Source of the DNA: Enchytraeus crypticus
Lineage: Eukaryota; Annelida; Clitellata; Enchytraeida; Enchytraeidae
Reading direction: 5' to 3'
Assembly: GCA_905160935.1 (NCBI GenBank)
Contig: CAJHZI010000303.1
Location: 117,501 to 181,500, forward strand
DNA: 64,000 nt
Shown: piece after piece, positions 1 to 11,774 of the stretch
Numbering within the stretch: position 1 is the first letter of the stretch
How the letters are laid out: the number at the start of each line of letters is the position of its first letter
Program-made: the position numbers and the translations under genes
Notes under the pieces: generated by a model
Database searches by the model: none
What the model was told of the DNA's origin: nothing
Seen by the model: the letters and a program-made list of their open reading frames with translations, nothing else

Positions 1-619
1 AATCTACCCAATTGTTGTAATACGTACTACAAGTGCATATTCACAACTAAACGTGATAGATATAGAATATAGAAATGGATGATCATTTTACTATAATCTA
101 CATTATACTATAAAGCTCTGTAGCTATAAGCTATATCTCTGTAGGCTGAATGATAAAATTCATTTATTTTAATTCTCTTAGTTGTGGAAAGTTTATCGTC
201 CAGAAATAATAACAATTCTTCCTGATTCAGTGAAATGAGAAACACCGTAAACTGTGAGAGAGTCACATAAGTAACAAGAAAGCTGAGATACTTGACCGAT
301 CCGACACTAGATTCATTTTCAGTGCAGTCCCATTGACCGCGAGGATCTACAGATTTTGGAAAAGATTTTGGACTGGAAATTGAAGGACTATGGAAGGCAG
401 GAGAACGTGCTCGTCTATCAGGAATAGGACTTCCTGGACTGACTGCTTCGCTTCTGACCTTTCGCTGAAGTATTCTCCAGTCATCATCGCAAATGTCATA
501 ATGCCGTGATTCCGTGATTCCATATCATCTATGACGTCTGAGTAACAGCAAGTATTTTGTCTGTTGCATTCATATTGCAACCGATGGCATACCTTGGATA
601 AAATTTGTTGAAGGGAGAC

Positions 620-910
620 TTAGATATTAAAATATGAAAATGAGTGAAGATTATATAGGAGTTCTTCTTCTTATCGTGTCCTTATACTGCATTAATCCAG
701 CGTCCTACACAATTTCTCGCCCGATCATTAAACTCTCTGAGATCCTCATGCTTGACCCCATCACCGGTCAAGTTTCAGTTCATCAAATGATCAATGTCCT
801 CCTCCTCCAGGCCGCATTCACATACTGTAGAACCATTATAATAACCCCATCGGCTCATTGCAACCTTTGTCCGACCGACATCTGTCCTAAATCTATTTAA
901 ACATAACCAC
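620..910 (-). mobile_element. LINE ORF2 C-terminal fragment
   Basis: Minus-strand translation gives TWLCLNRFRTDVGRTK, then MSRWGYYNGSTVCECGLEEE with IDHLMN, a stop, and after it LREFNDRARNCVGRWINAV. Cys-x-Cys with a downstream His and this Asn/Ala/Val/Trp block is the typical end of many LINE polyproteins. One internal stop shows that it is dead. The sequence between this and the window start (1-620) may be its 3' untranslated part; nothing else was recognised there. Confidence 0.65.
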
Positions 911-1159
911 GTTCGTCGATCCTCATCGCACCCACACGGAAGACTTTCTGACGCTTCTACACATTTTATCCATCTTATTTTAACTTTATACAGCAGATAT
1001 AGGAGTTGATAACTTTCTTATAATTTGATTTATATAGTTATTTTTGTATAGGGGTAGGACACCCCTGAACCCTTTCTCTCTGTTTCATCCCCTGGGAATT
1101 TTATAAAGAAATTCTTTTCGAGACATTAATGATATAAGCCCGTCGTGTTGATTGCAGTC

Positions 1160-1700
1160 GCTGGTAGGAACGAGAAAATAAGAGAAAATAACGAAGAGAA
1201 AATAACGAAGAGAAAATAACGAAGAGAAAATAACGAAGAGAAATTATCGAGGAGAGAATAGCGAGGAGAATATAGCGAAAGAGAAAATAACAAGGAGAAA
1301 ATAAGAGAAAATAGCGAGGAGAAAATAGCTAGGAGAAAATAACCAGGAGAAAATAACGAGGAGAAAGTAACGAGGGAGAAAATAGCGAGGAGAAAATAAC
1401 GAGGAGGAAGTAATGAACAGAAATTTTGAAGTGAAAATAATGAATATGAATTAATGAACAGAATATAATGAAGAGAAATTAACAGAAAATAATGAAGAGA
1501 AAAAAATGAAAGCAAATAATGAAGAGAACATAGCGAGGAGAAAAGAACGAGGAGGAATTAATGAACAGAAATTTCGAAGAGAAAAAAATTAATAAATAAT
1601 TAATATACAAAGTAATGAAGAAAAAGTAATGAGGAGAAGTTAACAGAAAATAATGAAGAGAAAATAGCGAGGAGAAAATAGCGAGGAGAAAATATCAAAA
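1160..1700. repeat. Purine-rich minisatellite
   Basis: About 40 degenerate units of GAGGAGAAAATAGC or GAAGAGAAAATAAC, 12-15 nt. The minus-strand 129-codon frame across it is repeat translation. Confidence 0.85.
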
Positions 1701-1776
1701 AGTTAATCTTGTTATATCTGTATTCATGTACATTTTATGAGTAGGCCTATAATAGATTTATGTCAATGTATTCAGT

Positions 1777-1819
1777 GTACATCATTGCATCGAATTGTAT
1801 ATTCGATGCAATGATGTAC
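1777..1819. repeat. Perfect 19-bp hairpin
   Basis: GTACATCATTGCATCGAAT and its reverse complement, separated by TGTAT. Confidence 0.85.
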
Positions 1820-2640
1820 GTATTATTAGTTTTCTACGCGTTTATAGTGCGCACGTAACAATGTATAGCTCCTTGTAGTTTTTAATACCATTTTCCTATT
1901 ACATGTAACTGGGGTTAGCAATTGCCAATTGTTTTGATTAGGGGTGATTGGGATTAACAGCAAGATTAACGAATATTTGAAACTCTACGAAGCTTATGTC
2001 TGACAGTTTACGAAAGATTTGACATATTAAAGATGGGTTAGACATCAATTCCACTTGGTATTACTATCGTCTCTTCCACCCTTCATTCTTTTCTTCAGCC
2101 TTATCCAATAAATTCATCAGAAAACAGTGTCTTATCCAGGGGGCAATGGGGCCATACTCCTCCGAAATTTGTGCAGTTTTTTTATATTAAAAAATTGTGA
2201 TCATATATTTACGGAAATGACTTAAAAAACATTTACCAGTGGTTTGTTAGGGTCCGAGGATGATGGCGATTATAGTCAATCATTTCAGTCATTCGAAAGC
2301 TAACAAAACGATTGCATGATTTTAATAAAGGTCTTGAAAATATTTTTTCCCCCCTAATTACACCAATTTAATGTGCTAACCTGATAGGATTGATAGACCT
2401 TCAGGCAATTCGACGAAATATTTGCAAATGATAGATTCATAAATCCCCTTATTTATTATTATTGTTCGAAATATTTGTAAAAACTCCTTATATTAGTCTC
2501 ATATAGAATCTCGTTTAATATTGAATTTTCTTGTATATTCTGAAGAATTATTTCCGTTCGGGGGTTAGCCTGTTATTAGAGGACCACTCACTCAAGACAA
2601 CGTGACTTACGACTGAACTATCAAATCCTTTCATTACTAG
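1820..2640. other. Unassigned AT-rich sequence
   Basis: No repeat family or convincing exon recognised. Confidence 0.4.
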
Positions 2641-2739
2641 GACTCAACGCTTCCGGTGAAGAGATGGGACTTCATGGATCAGCGTCCATCAAAGGAACCG
2701 GTGGAGGATAAATATTGTACAGGATACCGTGTGACCTTT

Positions 2740-2744
2740 AGAGA

Positions 2745-2783
<39 letters not shown>

Positions 2784-2838
2784 TGAGAGATAGAGAGGGA
2801 AAGAAGATAGAGTGAATGAGAGAGATAGAGAGAGAAAT

Positions 2839-2874
<36 letters not shown>

Positions 2875-2900
2875 GGGAGGGGAGAAGAGAATTGAGAGAT
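2740..2900. repeat. GA microsatellite
   Basis: GA repeats with GACA and GATA interruptions. Confidence 0.9.
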
Positions 2901-3000
2901 CGAGAGAGAAAAATGAGTGGGAGTAAAGTTCCTCAACCCCCCTCTCCCCCTACAAGTGGCTTATATAGGTTAATTCGTTGTTAGCGGGCATCTAAAGTGA

Positions 3001-3085
3001 TTGTTAGTCTCTTTCTATTGCTCTATCTCTTCCAGCAGTTTCTTCTCTGTCTCTTTCTATTGCTCTATCTCTACTAGCAGTTTCT

Positions 3086-3140
<55 letters not shown>

Positions 3141-3400
3141 ATGTCTCTATATACCATTAGTTTCTTCTCTGTCTCTCTCTATGTCTCTATCTCTATCATC
3201 AATTTCTTCTCTGTCTCTTTCTATGTCTCTATCTCTACCATCAGTTTCTTCACTGTCTCTCTCTATGTTTCTATCTCTATCATCAGCTTCTTCTCTGTCT
3301 CTCTCTATGTCTCTATCTCTATCATCAGTTTCTTCTCTGTCTCTTTCTAATGCTCTATCTCAAACAGCAGTTACGTCTCGGTCTCTCTGCCTCCCAACCA
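3001..3400. repeat. Pyrimidine minisatellite, about 55-nt units, with TC core
   Basis: Units of TCATCAGTTTCTTCTCTGTC plus TCTCTATGTCTCTATCTC; at least six copies around a 50-nt TC run. Confidence 0.88.
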
Positions 3401-3502
3401 GGCCTCTCTTTCTCTTGATTCTTACGTGAGAAATGCCTAATTATTCTGTAATGCTGAAAAAATACAAACTTGTCACGCAACTGAATTTATAATTAGAAAA
3501 TG

Positions 3503-3504
<2 letters not shown>

Positions 3505-3552
<48 letters not shown>

Positions 3553-3585
3553 TATATATATATACATGTATATATATATAATTTA
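3505..3585. repeat. AT microsatellite
   Basis: TA dinucleotide run with a short TACATG interruption. Confidence 0.95.
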
Positions 3586-3819
3586 TAATACAGTAGCGTA
3601 TTACTTAATACATAACGAAAGAGTTAGCTTGTCTAATAAAGTCCTAAGATCATGTAACTCACTGATTTCTTCTACTATATTAAAAGTGCTATTTAGAACC
3701 TGCTTCTGCCAATGATCACTGTATTTATAGTGGATGTTAAATTCCATGTCTTATTTTATTCTATTTCTGAAATAAGCATATGGGCTGCTTTAATGTCTGA
3801 AATAAATAAATGATGATGA

Positions 3820-3926
3820 TATATGTATAAATATATATAAATATATAATAATATATACATGTATATATACGAATATATATATATATACATATATATATAC
3901 GTACGTATATACGTATATATATATAT
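3820..3926. repeat. AT microsatellite with TACG interruptions
   Basis: TATATA with scattered ACG; target of hAT-like copy 1. Confidence 0.9.
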
Positions 3927-5395
3927 TAGAGATGGGAATCGAACCGAACCCGAACCGAGCCCTAAAATCTAGAATTTTGACCGAGCCGAACCGAACTCGA
4001 ACCAAGACTCTGACCGAACCCGAACCGAACCCGAACCCAGACTCTGGCCGAACCCGAACCGAACCCAGACTTCGTCCAAACCGAACTGAACGAAACTCTT
4101 GTAGTTCCTTTCTTCTTCACCAGCCTGACATTAAATAGAGATAGTAAGAACAATACAAATATATTAGTTTTTGCATTTACATGTCTTACAGCATCCAATA
4201 GCATATATTCAGGTAAGGCTGGTTCCGACACAAATTTTAAAATGGTAGCGGTACAAAGGAATGGTAGCGGGAAGCGGGACAGGCCTACAGAAGATAATGG
4301 ATAGTCTGAATGATACGGTATTGAAATATGGAATGATGATTAACATCAAAGAGACAAACATGATGAGAGTATTCCATAAAAATCTGAAAATGCTTGTCTC
4401 AATCTAGGTGGATTTGTTCTTGTTAAATTCAAATTATGAATTTTTTCTAAATTTAGTGTGCTACCTTAATATTTTTGCAGCCAGATTTACAAATAATTAT
4501 ATTTGACATTCTATATGTGTTAAGACTATCTGGAGTAAATAATTTTGCACCATAGCAATGCAATAATTTCATAACTATTTTCGTAACTTCATAATTGATC
4601 TGAGAGTTTCAAATTTGAAACCGTAAGGTAAATTATGACGCTTATTACTGGTCAGTTGATAGCAAACGGTGTATATTATGATCATTTTTCTATGGAAGTA
4701 CACGTGTTTACCAAATCATCTTTATTTGACATTTTTATGTTACTAAATTGAACTTTGTCTCTGAAATATTGGATCAAATTTTAGCCAAGACATTTCCACT
4801 TAATTATAAACGTATCTAATATATAGGCCTATAGTGACAAAAAAATTTTAAACATTGGTGAAGCATTCTATTTGCTCGTTATAATCAAGGAGAATATTTC
4901 AGATGCAATAATAAAGCTAAATATCTATATTATGAACATTTGTTGGTCAACTAACAATATTTTAGGAAATGTACAGGAATAAATACCACTTCTCTCCTTT
5001 TTTCATTGTCATATTTTTACCCAGGTGAAAAAATGTGGCAGCTATTATGACTTAATGAATTTTTAAGCATTATTTACCATAAACCATTTTAAATATGTTT
5101 GTCATAACCATGATTATTATAAGTAAAGTTAAACAATTGCAACATTATCAAAACCAAATCATTTCGAACTCGAATCGAACTCTTGCGAGTTGGAAGGCAA
5201 GCCGAACCCGAACCGAACCCGAGCCGAACCCGAACCCTTGATAGAACCAAACCCAAACCGAACCGAACTTTCATTTTCAACGAACCGAACCGAACTCTCA
5301 AATTGTCAACTGTTAACCGAACCCGAACCGAACTTTCATTTTCAACGAACCGAACCGAACCCGAACTCTGGAAATTCATAAAATTCCCATCTCTA
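3927..5395 (+). mobile_element. hAT-like non-autonomous element, copy 1, with CGAACC-rich ends
   Basis: Begins TAGAGATGGGAAT and ends ATTCCCATCTCTA, a 13-bp terminal inverted repeat. Next to both ends are subterminal arrays of CGAACC/CGAACCC units (3938-4090 and 5170-5370). It sits in an AT microsatellite, with atatatat on the left and ttatatat on the right as the likely 8-bp target duplication. The interior carries a short LINE RT fragment (4258-4390, reading MVAGSGTGLQKIMDSLNDTV) and shared unique sequence with copy 2 (for example the TTTCAAATTTGAAA block). No transposase reading frame. Confidence 0.75.
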
Positions 5396-5396
5396 T

Positions 5397-5482
<86 letters not shown>

Positions 5483-5520
5483 AATATCTCTATATATATA
5501 TATACTGTATAATATATATC
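5396..5520. repeat. AT microsatellite
   Basis: Continuation of the TA tract on the other side of hAT-like copy 1. Confidence 0.95.
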
Positions 5521-6036
5521 CCGCCGTTCCGTATTCTAAATATATTTAGATTTTAAGCTATGTATAATTCTCCATATACATGTAGATAGTACAAAACCTG
5601 AGTGCTTTACGTGATGGTAACATTGAGCCCTCCGCAAGTTAAAATAATTGCTAAATAGTTACTTTACTCAACCTTCATTCATTTTATAAGACTAAGTATA
5701 CGCAACTGTTTAAGGACTTCATTTAAATTTAAAATCAAAAGAGATTGGTAAACATTCAGGAAACATTCTGTGGAGTGTTTCGGTTTCCTTTAATTTTTCT
5801 TTTAACACAATTGACTTTTAAAATATTTTAGGGTCAGTTTCTGTAACATAGGTGATTGTGATCAGAGTCGAGTCCAACTAAAGAGTTTTGAGTTAAATGC
5901 ACCTGGTTTGTTTGTTTACCAATAATGTCATAGAACAAATAGGCACGGGTTCGTATTTTTGTCCTGCAGGCTAGTCCCGCTTCTGAGCCTGTTGTTAAGT
6001 TTCTTAAGCGAAATAAAGTTGTGATTAATAGTTACC
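5521..6036. other. Unassigned AT-rich sequence
   Basis: No feature recognised. Confidence 0.4.
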
Positions 6037-6182
6037 TAGAATTGAACTCCTGGATTTTGGATTGCACCGTTTTTGGACCCCATACTCTGCTCATCAGATT
6101 GGATTTGGTAGTGCTCAATGTTGTCATGGACGACTGTAGCACTCTAATTATGCTATTGTTGTTGTTGTTGTTGTTGTTAAGA
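6037..6182 (-). repeat. Repeat family D copy
   Basis: Reverse copy with TGGACCCCATACTCTGC, GTGCTCAATGTTGTCATGGA, GTAGCACTCTAATTAT and a TTG-repeat tail. Also at 15717, 19206, 36362, 38405 and 41395. Confidence 0.7.
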
Positions 6183-6189
6183 GACAGAC

Positions 6190-6515
6190 TTGTAAAAATA
6201 ACTAAGTGAACGAATAGAGTGTACGGAAATAACTAGGTGTACGAATAGAGTGTATAGAAATTACTTAGTGTACGAGTAGAGTGCACAGAAATAACTAAGT
6301 GTACGAATAGAGTGCACAGAAATAACTAAGTGTACGAAAAGAGTGTACAGAAATAACTAAGTGTACGAATAGAGTGCACAGAAATAACTAAGTGTACGAA
6401 TTGAGTGTACAGAAATAACTAAGTGTACGAATAGAGTGTACAGAAATAACTAAGTGTACGAATAGAGTGTACAGAAATAACTAAGTGTACGAGCAGAGTG
6501 TACAGAGAGACTACA
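6190..6515. repeat. 31-nt minisatellite, about ten units
   Basis: Unit ACAGAAATAACTAAGTGTAC plus GAATAGAGTGT with few changes. Confidence 0.92.
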
Positions 6516-6570
6516 CGTGACATTGGGGGATGATAGATCCCGGATTTTCTTTAAACAGGATTTCAGTCAC

Positions 6571-6639
6571 GTGATGCACTCAGGACTGAGTCCATGACTC
6601 CTGCCATCCAGGAGTCACCAGGGTTCCGCTTACAAGTCT
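6571..6639 (-). CDS. Candidate small coding exon, protein unknown
   Basis: On the minus strand, 69 nt open in one frame encode roughly TCKRNPGDSWMAGVMDSVLS. The stretch is bounded by AG (acceptor) and by GTGACT (weak donor). The intron-side repeat unit at 6640-7010 repeatedly carries CTAGCAG followed by AGACTG, resembling the putative acceptor AAAG|AGACTTGTAAG, which is the same pattern seen at proven exons in this window. A good donor (GTAAGTGTG, exon edge 7043) lies about 400 nt upstream in gene order. Both could belong to the gene that starts at 9538. This is inference from pattern, without homology. Confidence 0.25.
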
Positions 6640-7012
6640 CTTTGTGACACGCCACTTCCATGTGAAACAGTTCCTGCGTGGCATGTCACGTGACATTGTC
6701 CCTCTTGCTATCATGCATGATGTGTCACATGACACAGTCTCAACTAGTGTGGCATGTCACTTCTACATGTCACACCCTCTACTAGCGTGCAAACCACTCC
6801 TATACGACAGAGTCTCTACTACCGTGGCATATCACTATCGCCAGACACAGTCTCTACTAGCGTGGCATGTCACTATCACGTGACACAGTCTCTGTTAGCG
6901 TAGTATGCCACGTGACAGTCTCTGCTAGCGTGGCATGCCCCTGCCTCGTGACACTGTAAGTCTCTGCTAGTGTGGCATGTCACTATCATATGACACAGTC
7001 TCTGGTCTCTGT
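6640..7012. repeat. Degenerate tandem array with CACGTGACA units
   Basis: Seven or eight units containing CGTGACACAGTCTCTACTAG and CGTGGCATGTCAC, 35-60 nt. On the minus strand each carries CTAGYAG|AGACTG, an acceptor-like site. Confidence 0.75.
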
Positions 7013-7080
7013 TCTTCACGATCTAGTCGCAAGCACACTTACCACGACGTCAGCTGTCTTTGAGACAATTTTAGAAACGG

Positions 7081-7195
7081 TATTCGGTTGATGAACATAT
7101 ACATGTACATGTAGACTCCAGAAATTGCTACAGAATTTTTTAATCCAGATCCAAGTTAAACTGGGATACAAAGGAAGACGATGGTGGTGATTAGG
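7081..7195 (+). repeat. Repeat family C fragment
   Basis: Matches ATTCGGTTGATGA, CCAGAAATTGCTACA and AAGTTAAACTGGGATACAA, followed by a GAT-like tail. Confidence 0.6.
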
Positions 7196-8630
7196 TTAAT
7201 GGTCACTAGATTTTTTAAGGTTAATTAAGTTCGTTTGTTCAGATCAATTAAGAAAATCTGTATGAATTTCACACAGTAACATTCATATTTGGGAATAGGT
7301 GTCAAGACATTCTGGGCAGTTTTTGGAGGCAGTGAAGCACAGAAGAGAGAACATAGTGGGATATAGGTTAGGAACCCCTGTTCCAATGCTCTCAATGTTT
7401 CTAGTATCCCCACCCACCTTCTCCTAAAGATCAATGAGTTTGATATCCGGTGGTGACATAAATCCTATAGGACTTTTATCAGGAACAAACAGACTGTGAT
7501 CCAGTCACTGTGGTGATCCAGTCACTGTGGAGCTAGAATCCATGCGATAACGCGGTGGACTTGTTCTATAAGAGTTCAGGGTGCTTCTGACAACTGCTTT
7601 TTCATCAAATCTACTGAGGAAATTTGTTTACAACAAAGTTTATTACGAGGTATGACAGTGCTAGTGATTTTGAGTATAAAGATTTAGAGGATTTCCATCT
7701 CTGTATGATAGTTAAGGAGACGAAAATTTATCGGAATTCTTATAAATGATTAACTTTCTAGTTAAATTTATTTAAATTTCTTGTTAAATTTAAATTTCTA
7801 GTTAAGGTAGATGTAGGCATACTGAATTAGATAATTTCCATCTCTGTGTGATTGTTATGAAGACAGGATTAATTTGATTTCTTACGGATGATTAACATTC
7901 TCAGTTTATACGAACTTTACTAGTGACAAAACTCAGTAATAAATGACAAAGCAGATGATGTACCAACACTCAGTACCTCGTCGTTCTTGTTCAAGCTACT
8001 CTCTAAATTACTGGCCCCTGGCACACATTTATATATACGTATACTCTTCAGTCTCTTTCAACCTAGTGTAATCATTTTTGTCTAAGCCTATTCCTGTCAG
8101 AGAGGATATTTTGCAGCTATGATGTTTTTCGATCGTATTAAAGACAAAATGGAACAACTTCGAAGGTTGTGAACGTCAATATTACCTTAAAACTTAAAAA
8201 CTCCATATCCCTAAAATGTGATTTGAGTTTACATATCTAACGATCTCAATACCATGAACAAATTTGAGCTGAGTTTAAGGGATAAAATTCTGACAGGAAC
8301 AGAATTTGAAGGGATTAAATAAAAGACAAGTATGAAAGGAATATATCAATGGATGGAGTTTAGGTTGGGAATAAACACAAAGAGATGAAGGAATGGTTTG
8401 TCGAGAGTGGTGTAGGCTAGGGGGGGGGGAATAACGGAAGGTCCGTACCTCGTCAATGATATCTCGTCAGCACAGAGGCTCTCTCAAAGGGGCTCTCACT
8501 AAACCCCTCATCCCCCCCCCCTCAACTTCATACAAAGTCTAACGCAATAAAACAAAATTTGTGAATAATGTTCCTTTCTCAACCCTGGTTGTTTTCTCTG
8601 GTGCAGTAAACTTACGAATTCTTTCTCTAT
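7196..8630. other. Unassigned sequence
   Basis: A 17-nt direct repeat GATCCAGTCACTGTGG at 7498-7532 and short duplications near 7770 (AAATTTCTAGTTAA) are the only structures seen. No convincing exon. Confidence 0.4.
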
Positions 8631-8646
8631 CTTTCTCCCTCTCCCC

Positions 8647-8684
<38 letters not shown>

Positions 8685-8690
8685 GTAGTA
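8630..8690. repeat. TC microsatellite
   Basis: TC run of about 35 nt with flanking pyrimidines. Confidence 0.9.
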
Positions 8691-9442
8691 ATCTATTAAT
8701 AAATTATTGCTACACGACACATATTCCTGCACACAATTCCCTCAGTCTGTCTCTCGCTCTCTTAAGAGCACCTCGTCTACTTAAGAGATGATGCCATCGC
8801 AAACTACCTGCACTCGCTGCTAAGAGGTGACCACTGCGAATACTGACGTGAAGAAATTACCAGTGCAATGATCAACGGAAGATTGCACTAGACTTTTCCT
8901 ACTCAAATTATTTAATAGAAAAAATTTCTCACTGAAATCTTTTAAACATCTCTCTTTGATCTCTGCGATACGATGATTTTCTTTAATAGTTTTTAAAGAG
9001 CTTAAGTGCATGTAGGGGTAGGCGTGAACACGTGGATTAGGCACAAAACAATTATAAGTAATTAGGGTATTCAGTTCGCTAGCAGACATTTTATTTGATG
9101 CTATTTTAATTTTTTACGGAGTGGGCACCTGCTTCTCTACTATTAACATTATATAGAATCAGGTTAATAGCAGCACAGAATAAAAATATTATAATTGATT
9201 TATTAAAATATTATTACAACAATAGTAGAAATGTTTTTATTTTATTACTGTAATAGCTAAGGTAACTTTAACGTCAGTTTACTGCTCGATATCATATCGG
9301 TTACTGGGAGAGCACTGGATTTGAATCTTGTTCCTACTAGATTAGAATCGTGCTACTACTGCATTTGAATCCTGCTCCTACTGCTTCTCTGTCTAAGAAA
9401 CAAGCATTTTAGCGAGCTAGATAGAACAATTTTCATACTTAC
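8691..9442. other. Unassigned; probably intron 1 of the gene starting at 9538
   Basis: An 89-codon minus-strand frame (8820-9089) has no family features. Confidence 0.35.
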
Positions 9443-9538
9443 ATTAGCAGACTCTATGTAGTAAGCTGAGGAGAAGTCTGCCATTAGACAGCTCAGCGCT
9501 ACCAGCAGAGCAAGAACACGAAGAAGAATTGCCGCCAT
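9443..9538 (-). CDS. Probable first exon of a secreted protein (partial gene)
   Basis: A 32-codon exon reading MAAILLRVLALLVALS...SAYYIESAN and followed at once by a strong donor, GTAAGTATG. It has the layout of a signal peptide: short basic n-region, a leucine/alanine core at about residues 4-18, and a possible cleavage after the SSA near residue 25. The ATG context (AAGATGGCGG) is favourable. The rest of the gene should lie at lower coordinates on the minus strand, but I could not assemble it; 6571-6639 is one candidate exon. The family is not recognised. Confidence 0.55.
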
Positions 9539-9714
9539 CTTGCCTCCTCTATAACGCTTTTGCTTACACTAAATATGAAGATTTAAATCTTTCTCAGTTT
9601 TTATATGATTCGGTGAAGTTGGAGTATCGAGTCGAAAAGTTTTCTACATCAGGCAGAAAAGTTTTAATAGATTATATATAATATAGATTTATATCAATAT
9701 GTCATGCAGTAAAA

Positions 9715-9736
9715 TATACTATATATATATATATAC

Positions 9737-9788
<52 letters not shown>

Positions 9789-9885
9789 CATGTATATATT
9801 CAGTAAATTTATATATATATATATATATATATATACGTACATATATAAGTACATATATACATGTATATATATATATGCATAAATA
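9715..9885. repeat. AT microsatellite with TACA interruptions
   Basis: TATATA and TACATATATA runs. Confidence 0.92.
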
Positions 9886-10250
9886 CATACATAGATACAT
9901 AGCCTACAACCGAATTGCTATATATCTGCCTAATTCACATTAAAAATCTAAATACCTAAATCTATTATACTGTAAATCACTACTGTACTCTAATGTAGGC
10001 CCTACTCATTGTTTGTTATGCTAAATATTATAAATCTTTTTAATATTTAACATCAGAGTTTAGCCGTCATTTCATGTTTTAAAATCAAAATAATTAAATA
10101 TCACCGGCGATCAGAGAATATTAGCTCTATACCTATACGTATTCACAGTCGTATACCTATTATACCGCTCTCTCAGTCAATTCTGTCTTATGAGCAGCAT
10201 AATTTATCCTGACAACCTTCCTTATAAAATAAAACGGGGAAAATTACAAA
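9886..10250. other. Unassigned AT-rich sequence
   Basis: Nothing recognised. Confidence 0.4.
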
Positions 10251-10276
10251 GTAATGAGAGAGAGATAAATGGAGAT

Positions 10277-10308
<32 letters not shown>

Positions 10309-10335
10309 AGGGAGAGAGGGAGGGAGGGAAGGAGG
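10251..10335. repeat. GATA/GA/GGGA microsatellite
   Basis: GATAGATAGATAGA passing into GAGAGA and GGAGGGA. Confidence 0.9.
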
Positions 10336-10477
10336 CACAAATATGCAATAACACACAATTGGCCGTCAAAGAGGTTAGAAAAACCAATCTAGTTGACCAC
10401 CCGTAATATTTACATAAAAAATACAAACTAAAAAAAGAATATGCAAACTGAAAATGAAAAAATAAATCATATAAAAT

Positions 10478-10514
<37 letters not shown>

Positions 10515-10546
10515 AAAGAACAGACGCAATGTGCATATACATATAT

Positions 10547-10600
<54 letters not shown>

Positions 10601-10616
10601 TTAAATCTATTCTTTT

Positions 10617-10655
<39 letters not shown>
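10478..10655. repeat. AT microsatellites
   Basis: Three TA runs separated by related spacers (TGTGCATATAC / TATGCACATT, an inverted pair). Confidence 0.92.
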
Positions 10656-10657
<2 letters not shown>

Positions 10658-10740
10658 TTATATGATTTCTTTTTTCATTTTTAGTTTGCATATTCTTATT
10701 TTAGTTTATATTTTTATGTAGACATCTTAACGACTTCGCC

Positions 10741-10885
10741 ACCGGCTGGAGCCAGTGGCTAAGTCGGTAAGATACTCGACCGCGGATCAGTAGGTGCGGG
10801 TTCAAATATTAGGCTCGCCCGTCACTAACATCGCTTTCGAGTGAGGAAACTGACGTTAACCTTAGCTTTACCTTAGCTTTATATA
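10741..10885 (+). repeat. SINE family A copy (tRNA-derived)
   Basis: Near full-length copy: GGCTGGAGCCAGTGGC start, A-box-like TGGCTAAGTCGG, B-box GGTTCAAATA, then GTCACTAACATCGCTTTCGAG and GACGTTAACCTTAGC. At least eleven copies of this family are in the window, on both strands. Confidence 0.8.
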
Positions 10886-11099
10886 TACATGTATATGCCT
10901 ATAAAACATACACATATATAGGCCTACATATACAAATAATCTCATATGCACCTAGTACTAAGTAATATTTCTCGGGTACTCAAAAATTATACGTTGAATT
11001 AATAGATTATAAAATGAAATGATTGAAATAAAATCTGAAGTTCATTACACGAGAGCTGCACAAGAGCAATGAGGACTGTAGAGTGACTCCGCTCTGCCT

Positions 11100-11190
11100 T
11101 AGTCTATCCTTCTCTATTCCTCTGCTCCTTACCTCTCGCAATCTGTATCTCGCTATTTCTCTGTCTTTCTCACTCTTTCTTTCTTCTCTC

Positions 11191-11240
<50 letters not shown>

Positions 11241-11474
11241 TCTCTCTGTGTCTCTCATTGTCTTTCTATCTCTCTCTTTGTATTTTTCTCTCTCTCTCTC
11301 TTTATTTATTTATTCGACCGCTGATCAGTATGTGCGGGGCTCAAATCCTGGGCTCGCGCGTCACGGACACCGCTTTCGAGTGAGGAAATTTAGGTTAGCA
11401 TTAGCTTTTTTGCTCTTTCTATATTTCTTTGTCTCTCTGTCACTCATTCTTTTCTCTCTCTCTCTCTCTCTGTA

Positions 11475-11522
<48 letters not shown>

Positions 11523-11525
11523 ATT
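11100..11525. repeat. TC microsatellites around a SINE A fragment
   Basis: TC and TTTC runs on both sides of 11312-11410. Confidence 0.9.
11312..11410 (+). repeat. SINE family A, 3' fragment inside a TC tract
   Basis: Carries the GCTCAAATCCTGGGCTCG B-box region and the CGCTTTCGAGTGAGGAAAT tail. TC-repeat tracts flank both sides. Confidence 0.7.
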
Positions 11526-11774
11526 AGGCTACCAGTTTTAGTTAATTGATGACTAATAAACTAATGATTAAATTAATTGATTAACTCCAGAAAGCTGGTA
11601 ATTATATGTATTGGGTGTTACGTATATTTGGCACGAAGAATGGACTATAAAAATTTCGAGTAAATGTTTAAATGAATTTTGAAAAGTAGATAGTGAAGAA
11701 AGAAACTACAAACAAGAAAGACAACAAATAGTTATATACACAACCTGCAGTTAACATCTCGTCAGTGCTGATAT

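Noticed and set aside
255-600. Minus-strand open stretches (77 codons with Met, and about 100 codons in another frame rich in Ser/Pro)
   Set aside because: Directly downstream of a LINE C-terminal fragment on the same strand, without family features or clear splice sites; probably LINE 3' sequence or chance.
2641-2729. Possible exon reading LPVKRWDFMDQRPSKEP
   Set aside because: Acceptor-like CTAG is present, but the open stretch is only 30 codons, the donor is weak and no partner exons were found.
3938-4080. Interstitial telomere made of CGAACC repeats
   Set aside because: Animal telomeres are TTAGGG or TTAGG type, and the arrays lie inside an element with terminal inverted repeats and a target duplication.
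3932-5512. Proline/asparagine/arginine-rich frames (NRTEPNP type)
   Set aside because: Translation of CGAACC repeats in the hAT-like element ends.
8820-9089. 89-codon minus-strand frame
   Set aside because: No family features and no splice sites linking it to the exon at 9443-9538.
10741-10885. Functional tRNA gene
   Set aside because: A and B boxes are present, but no complete cloverleaf could be folded by eye, and the sequence recurs with a long unique tail, so it is a SINE.
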